A stretch of 64,000 bases of DNA. Origin: Azospirillum sp. OGB3. Lineage in GTDB: Bacteria; Pseudomonadota; Alphaproteobacteria; Azospirillales; Azospirillaceae. Position 1 is the first letter of the stretch; the number at the start of each line of letters is the position of its first letter. A program made the translations under genes and the position numbers. The notes beneath the pieces are model-generated. The model was not told the DNA's origin and searched no databases. It saw only the letters and a program-made list of their open reading frames with translations. This document shows positions 54,601 through 62,148 of this stretch, in pieces. The stretch spans positions 28,584 to 92,583 of the forward strand of contig NZ_JACHYN010000021.1 in the NCBI RefSeq assembly GCF_014192915.1. Reading direction: 5' to 3'.

Positions 54601-55119
54601 CGGGTTCAGCACGGGGATCATCGCGTGCATGAAGGCGTGTTCGGACTGATGCGGGAAGGTGGAGGACTTGGCGTTGTGGTCGTCGCCGGTCAGCACCAGC
54701 ACGCCGCCGTTGCGCGAGGTGCCGGCGGCGTTGGCGTGCTTGAACACGTCGCCCGAGCGGTCGACGCCCGGACCCTTGCCGTACCACATGGAATAAACGC
54801 CGTCGTACTTGGCGCCGGGGAACATGCCGACCTGCTGGCTGCCCCAGACGGCGGTGGCGCCCAGCTCCTCGTTCACGCCGGGCTGGAACTGGATGTGGTT
54901 CCTCTCCAGGAACTTGCGCGCGTTCCACAAATTCTGGTCGAAGCCGCCCAACGGCGACCCACGGTAACCCGAAATGAAACAGGCGGTGTTCAACCCGGCG
55001 GCAAGATCGCGCTGGCGCTGCATCATCGGAAGGCGCACCAGCGCCTGGGTTCCCGTCAGGTACACGCGCCCTTGTTCAAGCGCGTACTTGTCGTCAAGGG
55101 TCACGGTTGCGAGTGCCAT
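51601..55119 (-). CDS. indolepyruvate ferredoxin oxidoreductase (fused subunits)
   Basis: A 1172-residue fused 2-oxoacid:ferredoxin oxidoreductase. An N-terminal IorA-like part carries FISGYRGSPLGGFDQNLW near residue 45 and the TPP region with GGIGCHYMATW near 450 and FANLGDGTYYHSG near 490. A cysteine-rich iron-sulphur segment (CEGCGDC near 630, then SSCNKDYSC and GFCPS) precedes the IorB-like gamma domain (VTGVGGTGVVTIGALLG near 725). It oxidatively decarboxylates indolepyruvate or related aryl/branched 2-oxoacids to acyl-CoA, reducing ferredoxin. The ATG at 55119 has AAAGGGG upstream. The true substrate is unproven. Confidence 0.93.
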   Translation of the reverse strand: MALATVTLDDKYALEQGRVYLTGTQALVRLPMMQRQRDLAAGLNTACFISGYRGSPLGGFDQNLWNARKFLERNHIQFQPGVNEELGATAVWGSQQVGMFPGAKYDGVYSMWYGKGPGVDRSGDVFKHANAAGTSRNGGVLVLTGDDHNAKSSTFPHQSEHAFMHAMIPVLNPSGVQEILDYGLIGWAMSRYSGCWIAMKTIAETVDTSASVTIDPHRVSPIVPADFPMPPGGLNIRWPDPPLEQEYRLMKHKLYAALAFARANRLDKVMVSSPRPRFGIVTTGKSYLDVRQAFDELGITEAMAADWGLTVYKVGMPWPLERDGVRHFAEGLDEIVVVEEKRAVIENQLKEQLYNWHPDVRPKVVGKFDEHGEWILPSAGELSPAQIAVVIGRRLERFVDNENLKRRVAFLDAQEKQKAHQARVIRKPTFCSGCPHNTSTHVPEGSRALGGIGCHYMATWLDRKTDTFTQMGGEGVPWVGQAPFTEEKHIFANLGDGTYYHSGILAIRQAIAAKANITYKILFNDAVAMTGGQPVDGTLTVQSLANQLRAEGVGRIVVVSDEPEKYGIGDGLPQYTSVEHRDDLERVQKEMREVPGVTALIYDQTCATEKRRRRKRGKMVDPAKRVIINELVCEGCGDCSVKSSCVSVVPLETEFGRKRQIDQSSCNKDYSCTKGFCPSFVTVEGGQLRKPKPVEAKAGAAMAGADPSDLRTPTLPALDRPWGIYVTGVGGTGVVTIGALLGMAAHIEGKGVGVLDMTGLAQKGGAVTSHIRIAATPEDIHSVRIAAGGADAVVGCDLIVAGAGDALSKMAHGHTRAVINTHDTITVDFLKKPDFTVPVRDLVADIRKACGEGAVNAFDATKLATALMGDSIATNPFLMGYAWQKGLIPITAEAILKAIELNGVAVKMNTDAFNWGRRAAVDLAAVEAAANPPQEQAAAHDLFILDQRRPSASLDEAVARRTAFLTDYQDAAYASRYHALVDWTRRVEGQRLPGSTALTEAVAKGYFKLLAYKDEYEVARLYTDTGFVEQVGRMFEGDYKLVFHMAPPVMGETGEDGGEPKKKRFGPWMLKALRLLAKGKRLRGSPLDPFGWLAERRMERRLIADYEAIMGEILHGLTRDNHATAVEIARLPQEMRGYGPVKARNVAAAKAKEAALLDGFRQPAAPQPMAAE

Positions 55120-55372
55120 TGTTCCATCCCCTTTGTGGCGCCCTGAAAAGCGCTGTTCCGGGCGCGTTCGCCGCGCCGCTTGTTGTGTTTGTTCGACAAG
55201 CAAAAAGGTAACGAAGGCTGTCTTATTCGGCAACCGGCGCCGGGCCTCCTTCTGCAAAAAGCAAGGAACGGTCCGGCGCTCGCAGCGCTGTGAAACGGAC
55301 GGGCGGGAATCGCCCTTCGGCGGGACATTCCCGCTCGCGCCCACAGGTGCGTCACCCTTGCCCCCACCCTAA

Positions 55373-55450
55373 CCCTCCCCCGCTTCGCAGGGGAGGGAAC
55401 TGCCGCCGCTTTCGCGGAAGGCACCCTCTCCCGCGTGAGCGGGGGAGGGT
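55373..55450. repeat. tandem C-rich palindromes in a 367-base gap
   Basis: Two hairpins: an 8-bp stem (55373-55397) and an 11-pair stem with one G-U (55423-55450), in the gap 55120-55486 upstream of the oxidoreductase and downstream of the response regulator gene. They share the CCCTCTCCC/GGGAGGG sequence of other palindromes here. The same gap holds a possible minus-strand promoter (TTGCCG-N17-TACCTT, about 55209-55237) and a short TTGT-TCG-ACAA repeat at 55189-55199; no gene. Confidence 0.6.
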
Positions 55451-55486
55451 CGGGGAGGGGGCCTTCTTACCCGATATGGGAAGTCT

Positions 55487-56512
55487 TCAGGCGGGCGGCA
55501 GGGGAGGATGACCCGATGAATGGCCTGTCTCGCCCCCGTGGTCCGGCCCGCCGAAGGCGCCGTCCGGCCACAGAGCGGGGCCGTTGCCGTCGCGCAGGCT
55601 GAGGCTGCGCACCATGGCGCGCAGGGCGCCGATCATGACGCGCAGGGCGGCGGAGGCGTCCGCCCCGCCGCCGATGCTGATGATCCAGCGCAGGGCGTCC
55701 ATGTGGGCCTGCACCGCCTCCTGGAAGCTCTCCCCGTCATGGTCCACCCAGGCGACGCAGGTGGACAGCGACGCGACGATGGCGGTGGCCGCAGTGTTGC
55801 CGGCGGCGGCCAACTGCAGGTCGGACACCGCGTGACGCAGCCGCGTGCCCAGCGCGTCGGGATAGGCCAGCGCCCTCTCCATCCGGTCGAGGGCCAGCAC
55901 CAGCCGGACCATCTTCGGATCGGTCGAGCGCAGCGGACCCGTTCCTGCCCCCGTCCCGGACGGGCCGGGCAGGCGCGGCGGCGGCGGGGGGAGGCGCAGC
56001 GGGGCGGGGGCGGAGGAGATCGCCGGGCGGGCCGGCGCCGGGTGCGAGGGGGCGGGCGTGCTGTTGTTCGTCGGCTTCGCCGTGGCCGCTTCGCTCTGGG
56101 AACGGCCGCCCCGGCGTGGGTTGGTCAGCACGGTCTCGATGCGCCGGGCGATGGTGGCGGCGGAGGCCGGTTTGGCGAGGACGGTGTCCGCCCCGGCGTC
56201 CCAGGCGGCGCGCACGGTGGCGACGTCGGCGTTGGCGGTCAGCACGATGATCGGCAGATCGGGGCTGAGGCAGCTGGCGGAACCGCGCACCCAGCGGACG
56301 AGCTGCCCGCCGCCCACCGGTTCCATCACCCAATCGGTGACCATCAGGTCGTAGGGCTCCCGGCGCAGCAACTCCATCGCCTCCTGCCCGTTGGCGGCGG
56401 GGGCGACCTGACCGACGCCCCAGTGTTCCAGCATGTCCCGCAATGCCCGCAGCAGCAGCGGGTTGTTCTCGACGACCAGGATCTTCAGGTGGGTCGGGTA
56501 GCGGCGCGGCAT
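55487..56512 (-). CDS. response regulator with N-terminal receiver domain
   Basis: A 341-residue protein. The receiver domain (about 8-130) has the acidic EN pair near 15, phospho-acceptor Asp in LMVTDWVMEP near 59, the switch Thr in IIVLTANAD near 92 and Lys in TVLAKPAS near 112. A Pro/Ala/Ser-rich linker (about 140-195) leads to a helical C-terminal domain of about 130 residues with no DNA-binding or catalytic signature that I recognise. No histidine kinase is adjacent. It may act in a phosphorelay or bind a protein partner. Confidence 0.85.
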   Translation of the reverse strand: MPRRYPTHLKILVVENNPLLLRALRDMLEHWGVGQVAPAANGQEAMELLRREPYDLMVTDWVMEPVGGGQLVRWVRGSASCLSPDLPIIVLTANADVATVRAAWDAGADTVLAKPASAATIARRIETVLTNPRRGGRSQSEAATAKPTNNSTPAPSHPAPARPAISSAPAPLRLPPPPPRLPGPSGTGAGTGPLRSTDPKMVRLVLALDRMERALAYPDALGTRLRHAVSDLQLAAAGNTAATAIVASLSTCVAWVDHDGESFQEAVQAHMDALRWIISIGGGADASAALRVMIGALRAMVRSLSLRDGNGPALWPDGAFGGPDHGGETGHSSGHPPLPPA

Positions 56513-56693
56513 GTCGGGTCCGAAGGTTCGGGAACGAAGCGTTACCGAATATCCGAACGCCGCCCTGGGATTTCAGGACGCGGAGACGTGTTAGCGCCAA
56601 TCGGCGCACGACCGGGGGAGCCTTTTCGCCTCATGGAGTGCGCCTGGTCTTCGGCTCCCCCGTCCGGAGACTCGGTCGAGGTCCGGGGTGCCT

Positions 56694-57131
56694 CTAGCGG
56701 ACCAGCGCGAGATCCTTCAGGACGGCCACCTCGTGGGCCTGCTCGTCCAGGCGGGCCTTCACGGCGTCGCCGATGGAGATCACCCCAGCGAGGTCGCCGG
56801 CCTCGTTGCAGACCGGCACATGGCGGTGGCGGCGCAGCGTCATCATCTGCATCACGTCCTTGATCGTGTCCTCCGGCCGGCAGGTCTTGACCTGACGGGT
56901 CATCAGGTCCTCCACCGGCATATCCAGCGCGTCGGCGCCATGCATCGCCACGGCGCGGACGATGTCACGCTCCGACAGGATGCCGGCCAGCCGGCCCCGA
57001 CGGTCGCACACCACCAGGGCGCCGATGCGCCGGTCGGTCAGCGTGCGGGCGGCGGCCCGGATGGATTCGGACGGCAGGATCGATGCGACGGTATGGCCTT
57101 TGCGGTTCAGAACCTCGGAAACGACGGTCAT
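56694..57131 (-). CDS. tandem CBS-domain protein
   Basis: A 145-residue protein made of two CBS motifs (about residues 8-62 and 73-130; IGALVVCDRRGRLAGILSE and HVPVCNEAGDLAGVISIGD). Pairs of CBS domains bind adenosine ligands such as AMP or ATP. It is a stand-alone sensor of unknown target. The ATG at 57131 follows GAGGGAGG; the longer frame to 57278 is rejected. It is divergent from the CDF-like transporter gene across 188 bases. Confidence 0.9.
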   Translation of the reverse strand: MTVVSEVLNRKGHTVASILPSESIRAAARTLTDRRIGALVVCDRRGRLAGILSERDIVRAVAMHGADALDMPVEDLMTRQVKTCRPEDTIKDVMQMMTLRRHRHVPVCNEAGDLAGVISIGDAVKARLDEQAHEVAVLKDLALVR

Positions 57132-57319
57132 GTCCACCCTCCCTCTTTCGGGTTGGCGAATCGGCGGGGTCCGATTCGAAATGAGCCTGGAGCGGCCGGC
57201 GGTTCCGGCAAGGGTGAAGCGGTATGGATCGGAAAATCGGTTTTGCCGTATTGCCGGGGCCGCTATGCATGGAAGCACGGCAATCGCTGAATTATGGACA
57301 GGGGGAAGGGAGCGCGCGC

Positions 57320-58258
57320 ATGACCACCGAGCAGAAGGTTCTTCGCCTGTCCATCGCCGTCACGGTGCTGCTGGCGGGCGCCGGCATCCTGTTCGGCCTG
57401 CTCTCGGGCTCCTTCGCCATCGTCTTCGACGGCATCTATTCGCTGGTGGACGCCAGCATGACGATGGTGACGCTGCTGGTGTCCAACCTGATCGCCGCCT
57501 CGACCGCCACCTTATGCACGGGCGGCCCGCGCCGCGGCAAACTGGCCGAGCGCTTCACCATGGGCTTCTGGCACCTCGAACCGATGGTCCTCGGGCTGAA
57601 CGCCACCCTGCTGATGGGGGCGGCGATCTACGCGCTCATCAACGCCGTGGGCAGCCTGATGACCGGCGGGCGCGATCTCGCCTTTGACCACGCGATCGTC
57701 TACGCGGCGGTGACCGTTCTGGTGGCGGCCGGCATGGCAATCTTCGCGACGCGGGCGAACCGGACGGTCCGCTCCGATTTCCTGGCGCTCGACGCGAAGT
57801 CCTGGATCATGTCGGCGGCGCTCACCGCGGCGCTGCTCGTCGCCTTCGTCTTCGGCCACCTGATCCAGGGCACCCGGCTTCAATGGATGTCGCCCTACAT
57901 CGACCCGGCGGTGCTGGCCCTGGTCTGCCTGGTGGTCATCCCGATCCCGGTCGGCACGATGCGGCAGGCGCTGGCCGACGTCCTTCTGGTCACGCCCGCC
58001 GACCTCAAGCGGCACGTCGACGCCGTCGCGTCGGACATCGTGCGGCGCTACGGCTTCTCCTCTCACCGCGCCTATGTCGCGCGGGTGGGGCGGGGGCGGC
58101 AGATCGAGCTGTTCTTCATCGTCCCGCGCGGCTGGCCGCCGCGCACGCTGGAGGAGTGGGACAAAATCCGCGACGAGGTGGGTGCTGCGATCGGCGGCGA
58201 AGGTCCCGACCGGTGGCTCACCATCGCCTTCACCAGCGATCCGGAATGGGCGGAATGA
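57320..58258 (+). CDS. cation diffusion facilitator-family transporter, divergent
   Basis: A 312-residue membrane protein with five to six hydrophobic segments and a C-terminal cytoplasmic domain (about 210-310), typical of CDF transporters. The first metal-site helix carries FDGIYSLVDASM, retaining D-x3-S-x2-D spacing; the second site, usually HxxxD, reads LDAKSWIMSAA, without His or a second Asp. This suggests altered specificity or a degenerate site. A GGGGGAAGGG ribosome-type sequence precedes the ATG. The second CDF-like gene follows 85 bases later on the same strand. Confidence 0.8.
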   Translation: MTTEQKVLRLSIAVTVLLAGAGILFGLLSGSFAIVFDGIYSLVDASMTMVTLLVSNLIAASTATLCTGGPRRGKLAERFTMGFWHLEPMVLGLNATLLMGAAIYALINAVGSLMTGGRDLAFDHAIVYAAVTVLVAAGMAIFATRANRTVRSDFLALDAKSWIMSAALTAALLVAFVFGHLIQGTRLQWMSPYIDPAVLALVCLVVIPIPVGTMRQALADVLLVTPADLKRHVDAVASDIVRRYGFSSHRAYVARVGRGRQIELFFIVPRGWPPRTLEEWDKIRDEVGAAIGGEGPDRWLTIAFTSDPEWAE

Positions 58259-58343
58259 CGGCCGGCCCTGTGGACGGTCCGGGCCGTGTCTATTAGGGTA
58301 TCCTTGATAAACGGAACGCGCGGCGCGGGCGGAGGGTGACGGG

Positions 58344-59027
58344 ATGGCCGGCAATTGCTGTGGTGGTTCTTGCGGGAGTGGCGGGCGCCCGAACGGCGGA
58401 CGGCCCAATGGAGGGCAACAGGCCGACTACCGCCGCACCCTGCGCATGGCGCTGCTCGTCAACGGGCTGATGGCCGCGGTCGCCCTGGCCGCGGGGCTGG
58501 AGACGCAGTCCATGGCCTTGCGGGCGAGCGCGCTGGATTTCCTGGCGGCTGCGACGACCCACGGCGTTGGCCTGTGGATGATCGGGCGGGGGCTGGAGTC
58601 CCGCGGCTGGGCGACGTTGGCACGGGGGCTGGCGTTGACCGTCCTCGGGCTGGGGGTGGTGGCCGTCACGGCGTGGAGCGCCTACGCCGGCACCGTTCCC
58701 GACGCGCCGGTGATGAGCCTCGTCGCGCTTCTCGGGATGGGGGCGAGCCTGTCGGTGGCGGTCCTGCTGTTCGCCGGACGGCGCGGCGGAGTGACGCTGC
58801 GCGCGGTCTGGCTGTGCGCCCGCAACGGCGTGCTGGCGAACGCGGCGGTGATGATGGCGGCGGCGGGCGCCTGGACGATGGAGCAGGGCTGGCCGGACCA
58901 TCTGGTCGCCGCGGTCATCGCCGCCACCGTGCTGTCCGCCGCCGTCACGGCGCTGCGGCAGGCGGTGGCGGAACGCCGCGCGTGGCACGCGCCCGCCGAC
59001 CCGACCGGGCTGGGCAAGGGGGCTTGA
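58344..59027 (+). CDS. small CDF-like cation transporter, degenerate metal site
   Basis: A 227-residue protein with about six hydrophobic segments and a Gly/Cys-rich N-terminus (NCCGGSCGSGG) found in small cation transporters. The expected site ADALDFLGD appears as ASALDFLAAATTH, and the later RND..N motif as LCARNGVLANAAVM, so second-site acidic residues are missing. It lacks the CDF C-terminal domain. Function as a metal transporter is therefore doubtful. Its stop overlaps the -35 element of the trp promoter. Confidence 0.7.
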   Translation: MAGNCCGGSCGSGGRPNGGRPNGGQQADYRRTLRMALLVNGLMAAVALAAGLETQSMALRASALDFLAAATTHGVGLWMIGRGLESRGWATLARGLALTVLGLGVVAVTAWSAYAGTVPDAPVMSLVALLGMGASLSVAVLLFAGRRGGVTLRAVWLCARNGVLANAAVMMAAAGAWTMEQGWPDHLVAAVIAATVLSAAVTALRQAVAERRAWHAPADPTGLGKGA

Positions 59028-59052
59028 CAGGACCGCATCCCTGTGGCGAACT
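59024..59052 (+). promoter_or_regulatory. trpL/trpE(G) promoter
   Basis: A consensus -35 TTGACA (59024-59029) is followed at a 17-base spacing by a weak -10 (59047-59052). This would place the transcription start near 59059-59060, the first base of the leader ATG, implying a leaderless trpL mRNA as in Sinorhizobium meliloti. No Shine-Dalgarno sequence precedes the leader ATG, consistent with this. Confidence 0.6.
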
Positions 59053-59059
59053 CGACGCC

Positions 59060-59110
59060 ATGAATTTCGCCGCTCCCTCCCTGTCGTGTCGTTGGTGGTG
59101 GCCCGTCTAA
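59060..59110 (+). CDS. trpL: tryptophan leader peptide TrpL
   Basis: Encodes a 16-residue peptide, MNFAAPSLSCRWWWPV, with three consecutive Trp codons (59093-59101) just before a short hairpin. Too short for gene finders. Ribosome stalling at the Trp codons when charged tRNATrp is scarce would free region 2 for antitermination. Leader peptides of this sort precede trpE(G) in rhizobia. No ribosome site is present upstream. Confidence 0.88.
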   Translation: MNFAAPSLSCRWWWPV

Positions 59111-59184
59111 CCGGGCCGGCCAGCCGACGCGCGTGAGCGCACAGAGTATCGAAAGGCCGCCCGGAGCTTCCGGGCGGCCTTTTT
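59100..59184 (+). promoter_or_regulatory. trp transcription attenuator
   Basis: Mutually exclusive structures are visible. The 1:2 pause hairpin pairs 59100-59105 with 59112-59117 over the third Trp codon and stop. The 2:3 antiterminator pairs 59111-59121 with 59155-59164 (ten pairs, one bulge). The 3:4 terminator pairs 59154-59165 with 59169-59180 (12 bp, three-base loop) and is followed by a T-run to 59184. The remaining bases to trpE(G) at 59265 show no further signal. Confidence 0.88.
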
Positions 59185-59264
59185 CCTGACCAGGGAATCC
59201 AGGTGTCGAGCAAGGGAACTCCGGGTGTCCGTCCGCCAACGGATCGACCACCGGAGACCCCACC

Positions 59265-61478
59265 ATGTATCCCGCCGATCTCCTCGCTTCTCCCAGCCTC
59301 CTCGAACCGCTGTCTTTCCGGACGCGGGGCGGCGTCACCGTGACCCGGCGCGCCACGGCGCTCGACCCGCAGGGCGCTCTCGATCCGGTGATCGACGCGC
59401 TGGACCGCCGCCGCGGCCTGCTGCTGTCGAGCGGGGTGGAGGCGCCGGGCCGCTACCGCCTGCACGCGCTGGGCTTCACCGATCCGCCGCTGGCGCTCAC
59501 CGCGCGCGGGCGGACGCTGCGCATCGACGCGCTGAACGCGCGGGGCCGGCTGCTGTTGCCAGCCGTCGCCGAGGCTCTGCGCGGCCTGGAGGCGCTGGCC
59601 GGGCTCGAGGAGGCGCCGTCGCGCGTCACCGCTCTGGTCCGCAAGCCGCAGCACCCCTTCCCGGAGGAGGAGCGGAGCCGCCAGCCCTCCGTCTTCTCGG
59701 TCCTGCGCGCGGTGCTGGCGCTGTTCGCTGCCCCCGACGATCCGCTGCTCGGGCTCTACGGGGCCTTCGCCTACGACCTCGCCTTCCAGTTCGAGCCGAT
59801 CCGCCTGCGGCTGGAGCGGCCCGACGACCAGCGCGATCTGGTGCTGTACCTGCCGGACCGGCTCGTCGCGCTGGACCCCGCGATGGGCCTCGCACGGCTC
59901 GTCGAGTACGAGTTCGCCACGGCGGCGGGGAGTACGGAAGGGCTGGAGCGCGCCGGGCGCGACCACCCCTACCGCCCCGACACCAACACCGAGGCCGGCT
60001 GCGACCACGCGCCCGGCGCGTATCAGCGCGTCGTCGAGACCGCCAAGGCCGCCTTCCGCCGCGGCGACCTGTTCGAGGTGGTGCCGGGCCAGACCTTCGC
60101 CGAGCCCTGCGCCGACGCGCCCTCGGCGGTGTTCCGGCGGCTGCGCGCCGCCAACCCGGCGCCCTACGAGGCCCTCGTCAATCTCGGTCGGGGCGAGTTC
60201 CTCGTCGCCGCCAGCCCGGAGATGTACGTGCGGGTGGCGGGCGGTCGACTGGGCGGGCGGGTGGAAACCTGCCCGATCTCCGGCACCGTGGCGCGCGGGG
60301 CCGACGCGCTGGGCGACTCCTCGCAGATCCTGCGCCTGCTGACCTCGGCCAAGGACGCGGCGGAGCTGACCATGTGCACCGACGTCGACCGCAACGACAA
60401 GGCGCGGGTGTGCGAGCCGGGGTCCGTCCGGGTGATCGGCCGGCGGATGATCGAACTGTACTCCCGCCTGATCCACACGGTGGACCATGTGGAGGGGCGG
60501 CTGCGGCCCGGCCTGGACGCGCTGGACGCCTTCCTCACCCACACCTGGGCGGTGACGGTGACCGGGGCGCCGAAGCGCTGGGCCATGCAGTTCCTGGAGG
60601 ATACGGAGCAGTCGCCGCGGCGCTGGTACGGCGGGGCCTTTGGTCGCCTGGGCTTCGACGGTGGGATGGACACCGGCCTGACCCTGCGCACCATCCGCAT
60701 GGCCGAGGGCGTCGCTTGCGTGCGGGCCGGGGCGACCCTGCTGTCCGACAGCGATCCGGACGCGGAGGACGCCGAGTGCCGCCTGAAGGCCGCCGCCTTC
60801 CGCGACGCCATCCGCGGGACCACCGCGAATTTGCTTCCCACGATTCCGGCGGCTCCCTGTGGCGGGCGTGGCAAGCGGGTGCTGCTGGTGGATCACGACG
60901 ACAGCTTCGTCCACACGCTGGCCGACTATCTGCGCCAGACCGGCGCGTCGGTGACGACGCTGCGTCACAGTCACGCACGGGCGGCGCTGGCGGAGCAGAG
61001 GCCGGATCTGGTCGTGCTGTCCCCCGGTCCGGGACGCCCGGCGGATTTCGACGTGGCCGGCACCATCGACGCGGCGCTGGCGCTCGGCCTGCCGGTGTTC
61101 GGAGTCTGTCTGGGCTTGCAGGGGATGGTGGAGCGGTTCGGCGGCGCGCTGGACGTGTTGCCGGAACCGGTCCACGGCAAGGCGACGGAGGTCCGGGTGC
61201 TGGGCGGCGCGCTGTTCGCCGGCCTGCCGGAGCGGATGAGGGTCGGGCGCTACCACTCGCTGGTGGCGCGGCGCGACCGGCTGCCGGCGGACCTGACGGT
61301 GACCGCGGAAACCGCCGACGGTCTGGTGATGGCCGTGGAGCACCGGCGGCTTCCGCTCGCCGCCGTGCAGTTCCACCCCGAGTCGATCCTGTCGCTCGAC
61401 GGTGGGGCCGGTCTCGCCCTGCTGGGCAACGTGATGGACCGGCTGGCCGCCGGCGCCCTCGCGGACGCGGCGGCGTGA
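59265..61478 (+). CDS. trpE(G): fused anthranilate synthase TrpE(G)
   Basis: Converts chorismate and glutamine to anthranilate, first step of tryptophan synthesis. The 737-residue fusion has an N-terminal TrpE domain (feedback region LLLSSGVEAPGRYRLHALGF near 55; chorismate-binding motifs CPISGTVARGADALGDSSQI near 345 and ELTMCTDVDRNDKARVCEPG near 370; TVTGAPKRWAMQ near 430) and a C-terminal TrpG glutamine amidotransferase domain (about 537-735) with nucleophile Cys in FGVCLGLQGM near 615 and the His-Glu of QFHPESIL near 704. The fusion and the attenuator upstream are both typical of the alphaproteobacterial gene. Confidence 0.97.
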   Translation: MYPADLLASPSLLEPLSFRTRGGVTVTRRATALDPQGALDPVIDALDRRRGLLLSSGVEAPGRYRLHALGFTDPPLALTARGRTLRIDALNARGRLLLPAVAEALRGLEALAGLEEAPSRVTALVRKPQHPFPEEERSRQPSVFSVLRAVLALFAAPDDPLLGLYGAFAYDLAFQFEPIRLRLERPDDQRDLVLYLPDRLVALDPAMGLARLVEYEFATAAGSTEGLERAGRDHPYRPDTNTEAGCDHAPGAYQRVVETAKAAFRRGDLFEVVPGQTFAEPCADAPSAVFRRLRAANPAPYEALVNLGRGEFLVAASPEMYVRVAGGRLGGRVETCPISGTVARGADALGDSSQILRLLTSAKDAAELTMCTDVDRNDKARVCEPGSVRVIGRRMIELYSRLIHTVDHVEGRLRPGLDALDAFLTHTWAVTVTGAPKRWAMQFLEDTEQSPRRWYGGAFGRLGFDGGMDTGLTLRTIRMAEGVACVRAGATLLSDSDPDAEDAECRLKAAAFRDAIRGTTANLLPTIPAAPCGGRGKRVLLVDHDDSFVHTLADYLRQTGASVTTLRHSHARAALAEQRPDLVVLSPGPGRPADFDVAGTIDAALALGLPVFGVCLGLQGMVERFGGALDVLPEPVHGKATEVRVLGGALFAGLPERMRVGRYHSLVARRDRLPADLTVTAETADGLVMAVEHRRLPLAAVQFHPESILSLDGGAGLALLGNVMDRLAAGALADAAA

Positions 61479-61496
61479 GGAAGGGGCCGGGGGTGG

Positions 61497-61745
61497 TTAC
61501 TCCACCATCCCCAGCGCTTCCTTGTAGAGTTCCAGGATCGCTTCCTGCTCCTGGCGGTCGGCCTTGTCCATTTTGCGCAGCCGGATGATCTGGCGGATGA
61601 TCTTGGTATCGAAGCCGGTGCCCTTGGCCTCGGAGTAGACCTCCTTGATGTCCTCCTGCAGGCCGCGCTTCTCCTCTTCCAGGCGCTCGATGCGCTCCAC
61701 GAAGGATTTCAGGCGATCCGCCGCAATGCCGCCGACGTCGGACAT
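61497..61745 (-). CDS. gapR: GapR family DNA-binding protein (DUF2312)
   Basis: An 82-residue protein of the DUF2312/GapR family: coiled coil (LKSFVERIERLEEEKRGLQE) then the conserved basic core VYSEAKGTGFDTKIIRQIIR and LRKMDKADRQEQEAILELY. In Caulobacter GapR is an essential nucleoid protein that clamps overtwisted DNA ahead of replication and transcription. Start ATG 61745 has a GAGG ribosome site 11 bases upstream; the longer frame to 62021 is rejected. It is convergent with trpE(G), 18 bases between stops. Confidence 0.92.
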   Translation of the reverse strand: MSDVGGIAADRLKSFVERIERLEEEKRGLQEDIKEVYSEAKGTGFDTKIIRQIIRLRKMDKADRQEQEAILELYKEALGMVE

Positions 61746-62077
61746 GATAAGGGTAACCTCAAATTGGGTGCTTCCGGGGAATCCGGCGCGGACGATATCG
61801 GCGGGCGCCGTCGATGGCAAGCGACTCCCGGCGTCATCGGCGCGGATGCCACAGGCCACGGCCGGGTGTGCCCGGATAGTGGGATACGCCCACGACGACG
61901 AGCGCCGCCTCGGACCAACGCCTGATGCGAAAGACCGATGGCGGGACCGTGCGAAAGCGGCGACCTTGCACTTTCCGTTGCACGCGGGCGTGCCAACCCT
62001 CTCCGGGCTGTTGCGCCGCACCCATCACCGCTGGTAATACCATCGACGCTCAAGAGCTTCACAAAGTCACATAAATC

Positions 62078-62091
62078 CGGCATTGATGCCG
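62078..62091. promoter_or_regulatory. inverted repeat in the gapR-pntAA gap
   Basis: CGGCAT-TG-ATGCCG, a perfect 6-2-6 palindrome, lies 58 bases upstream of pntAA. The divergent gap between gapR and pntAA (61746-62148, 403 bases) must hold both promoters, but I find no convincing -35/-10 pair or gene in it. An operator role is possible. Confidence 0.35.
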
Positions 62092-62148
62092 ACGGTCTAG
62101 GCTGATTGCACGCAAATCGGCCACTTGCGGCAGGGGAGATAAAGAACC

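Noticed and set aside
51754..55146. 1130-codon plus-strand open frame opposite the indolepyruvate oxidoreductase
   Set aside because: Translation is repetitive Gly/Ala/His/Asp without domains; the minus-strand frame is a well-conserved enzyme.
58293..61376. 1027-codon minus-strand open frame opposite trpE(G) and the second CDF-like gene
   Set aside because: Antisense artefact of high GC; the plus-strand frames carry unmistakable TrpE and TrpG motifs.
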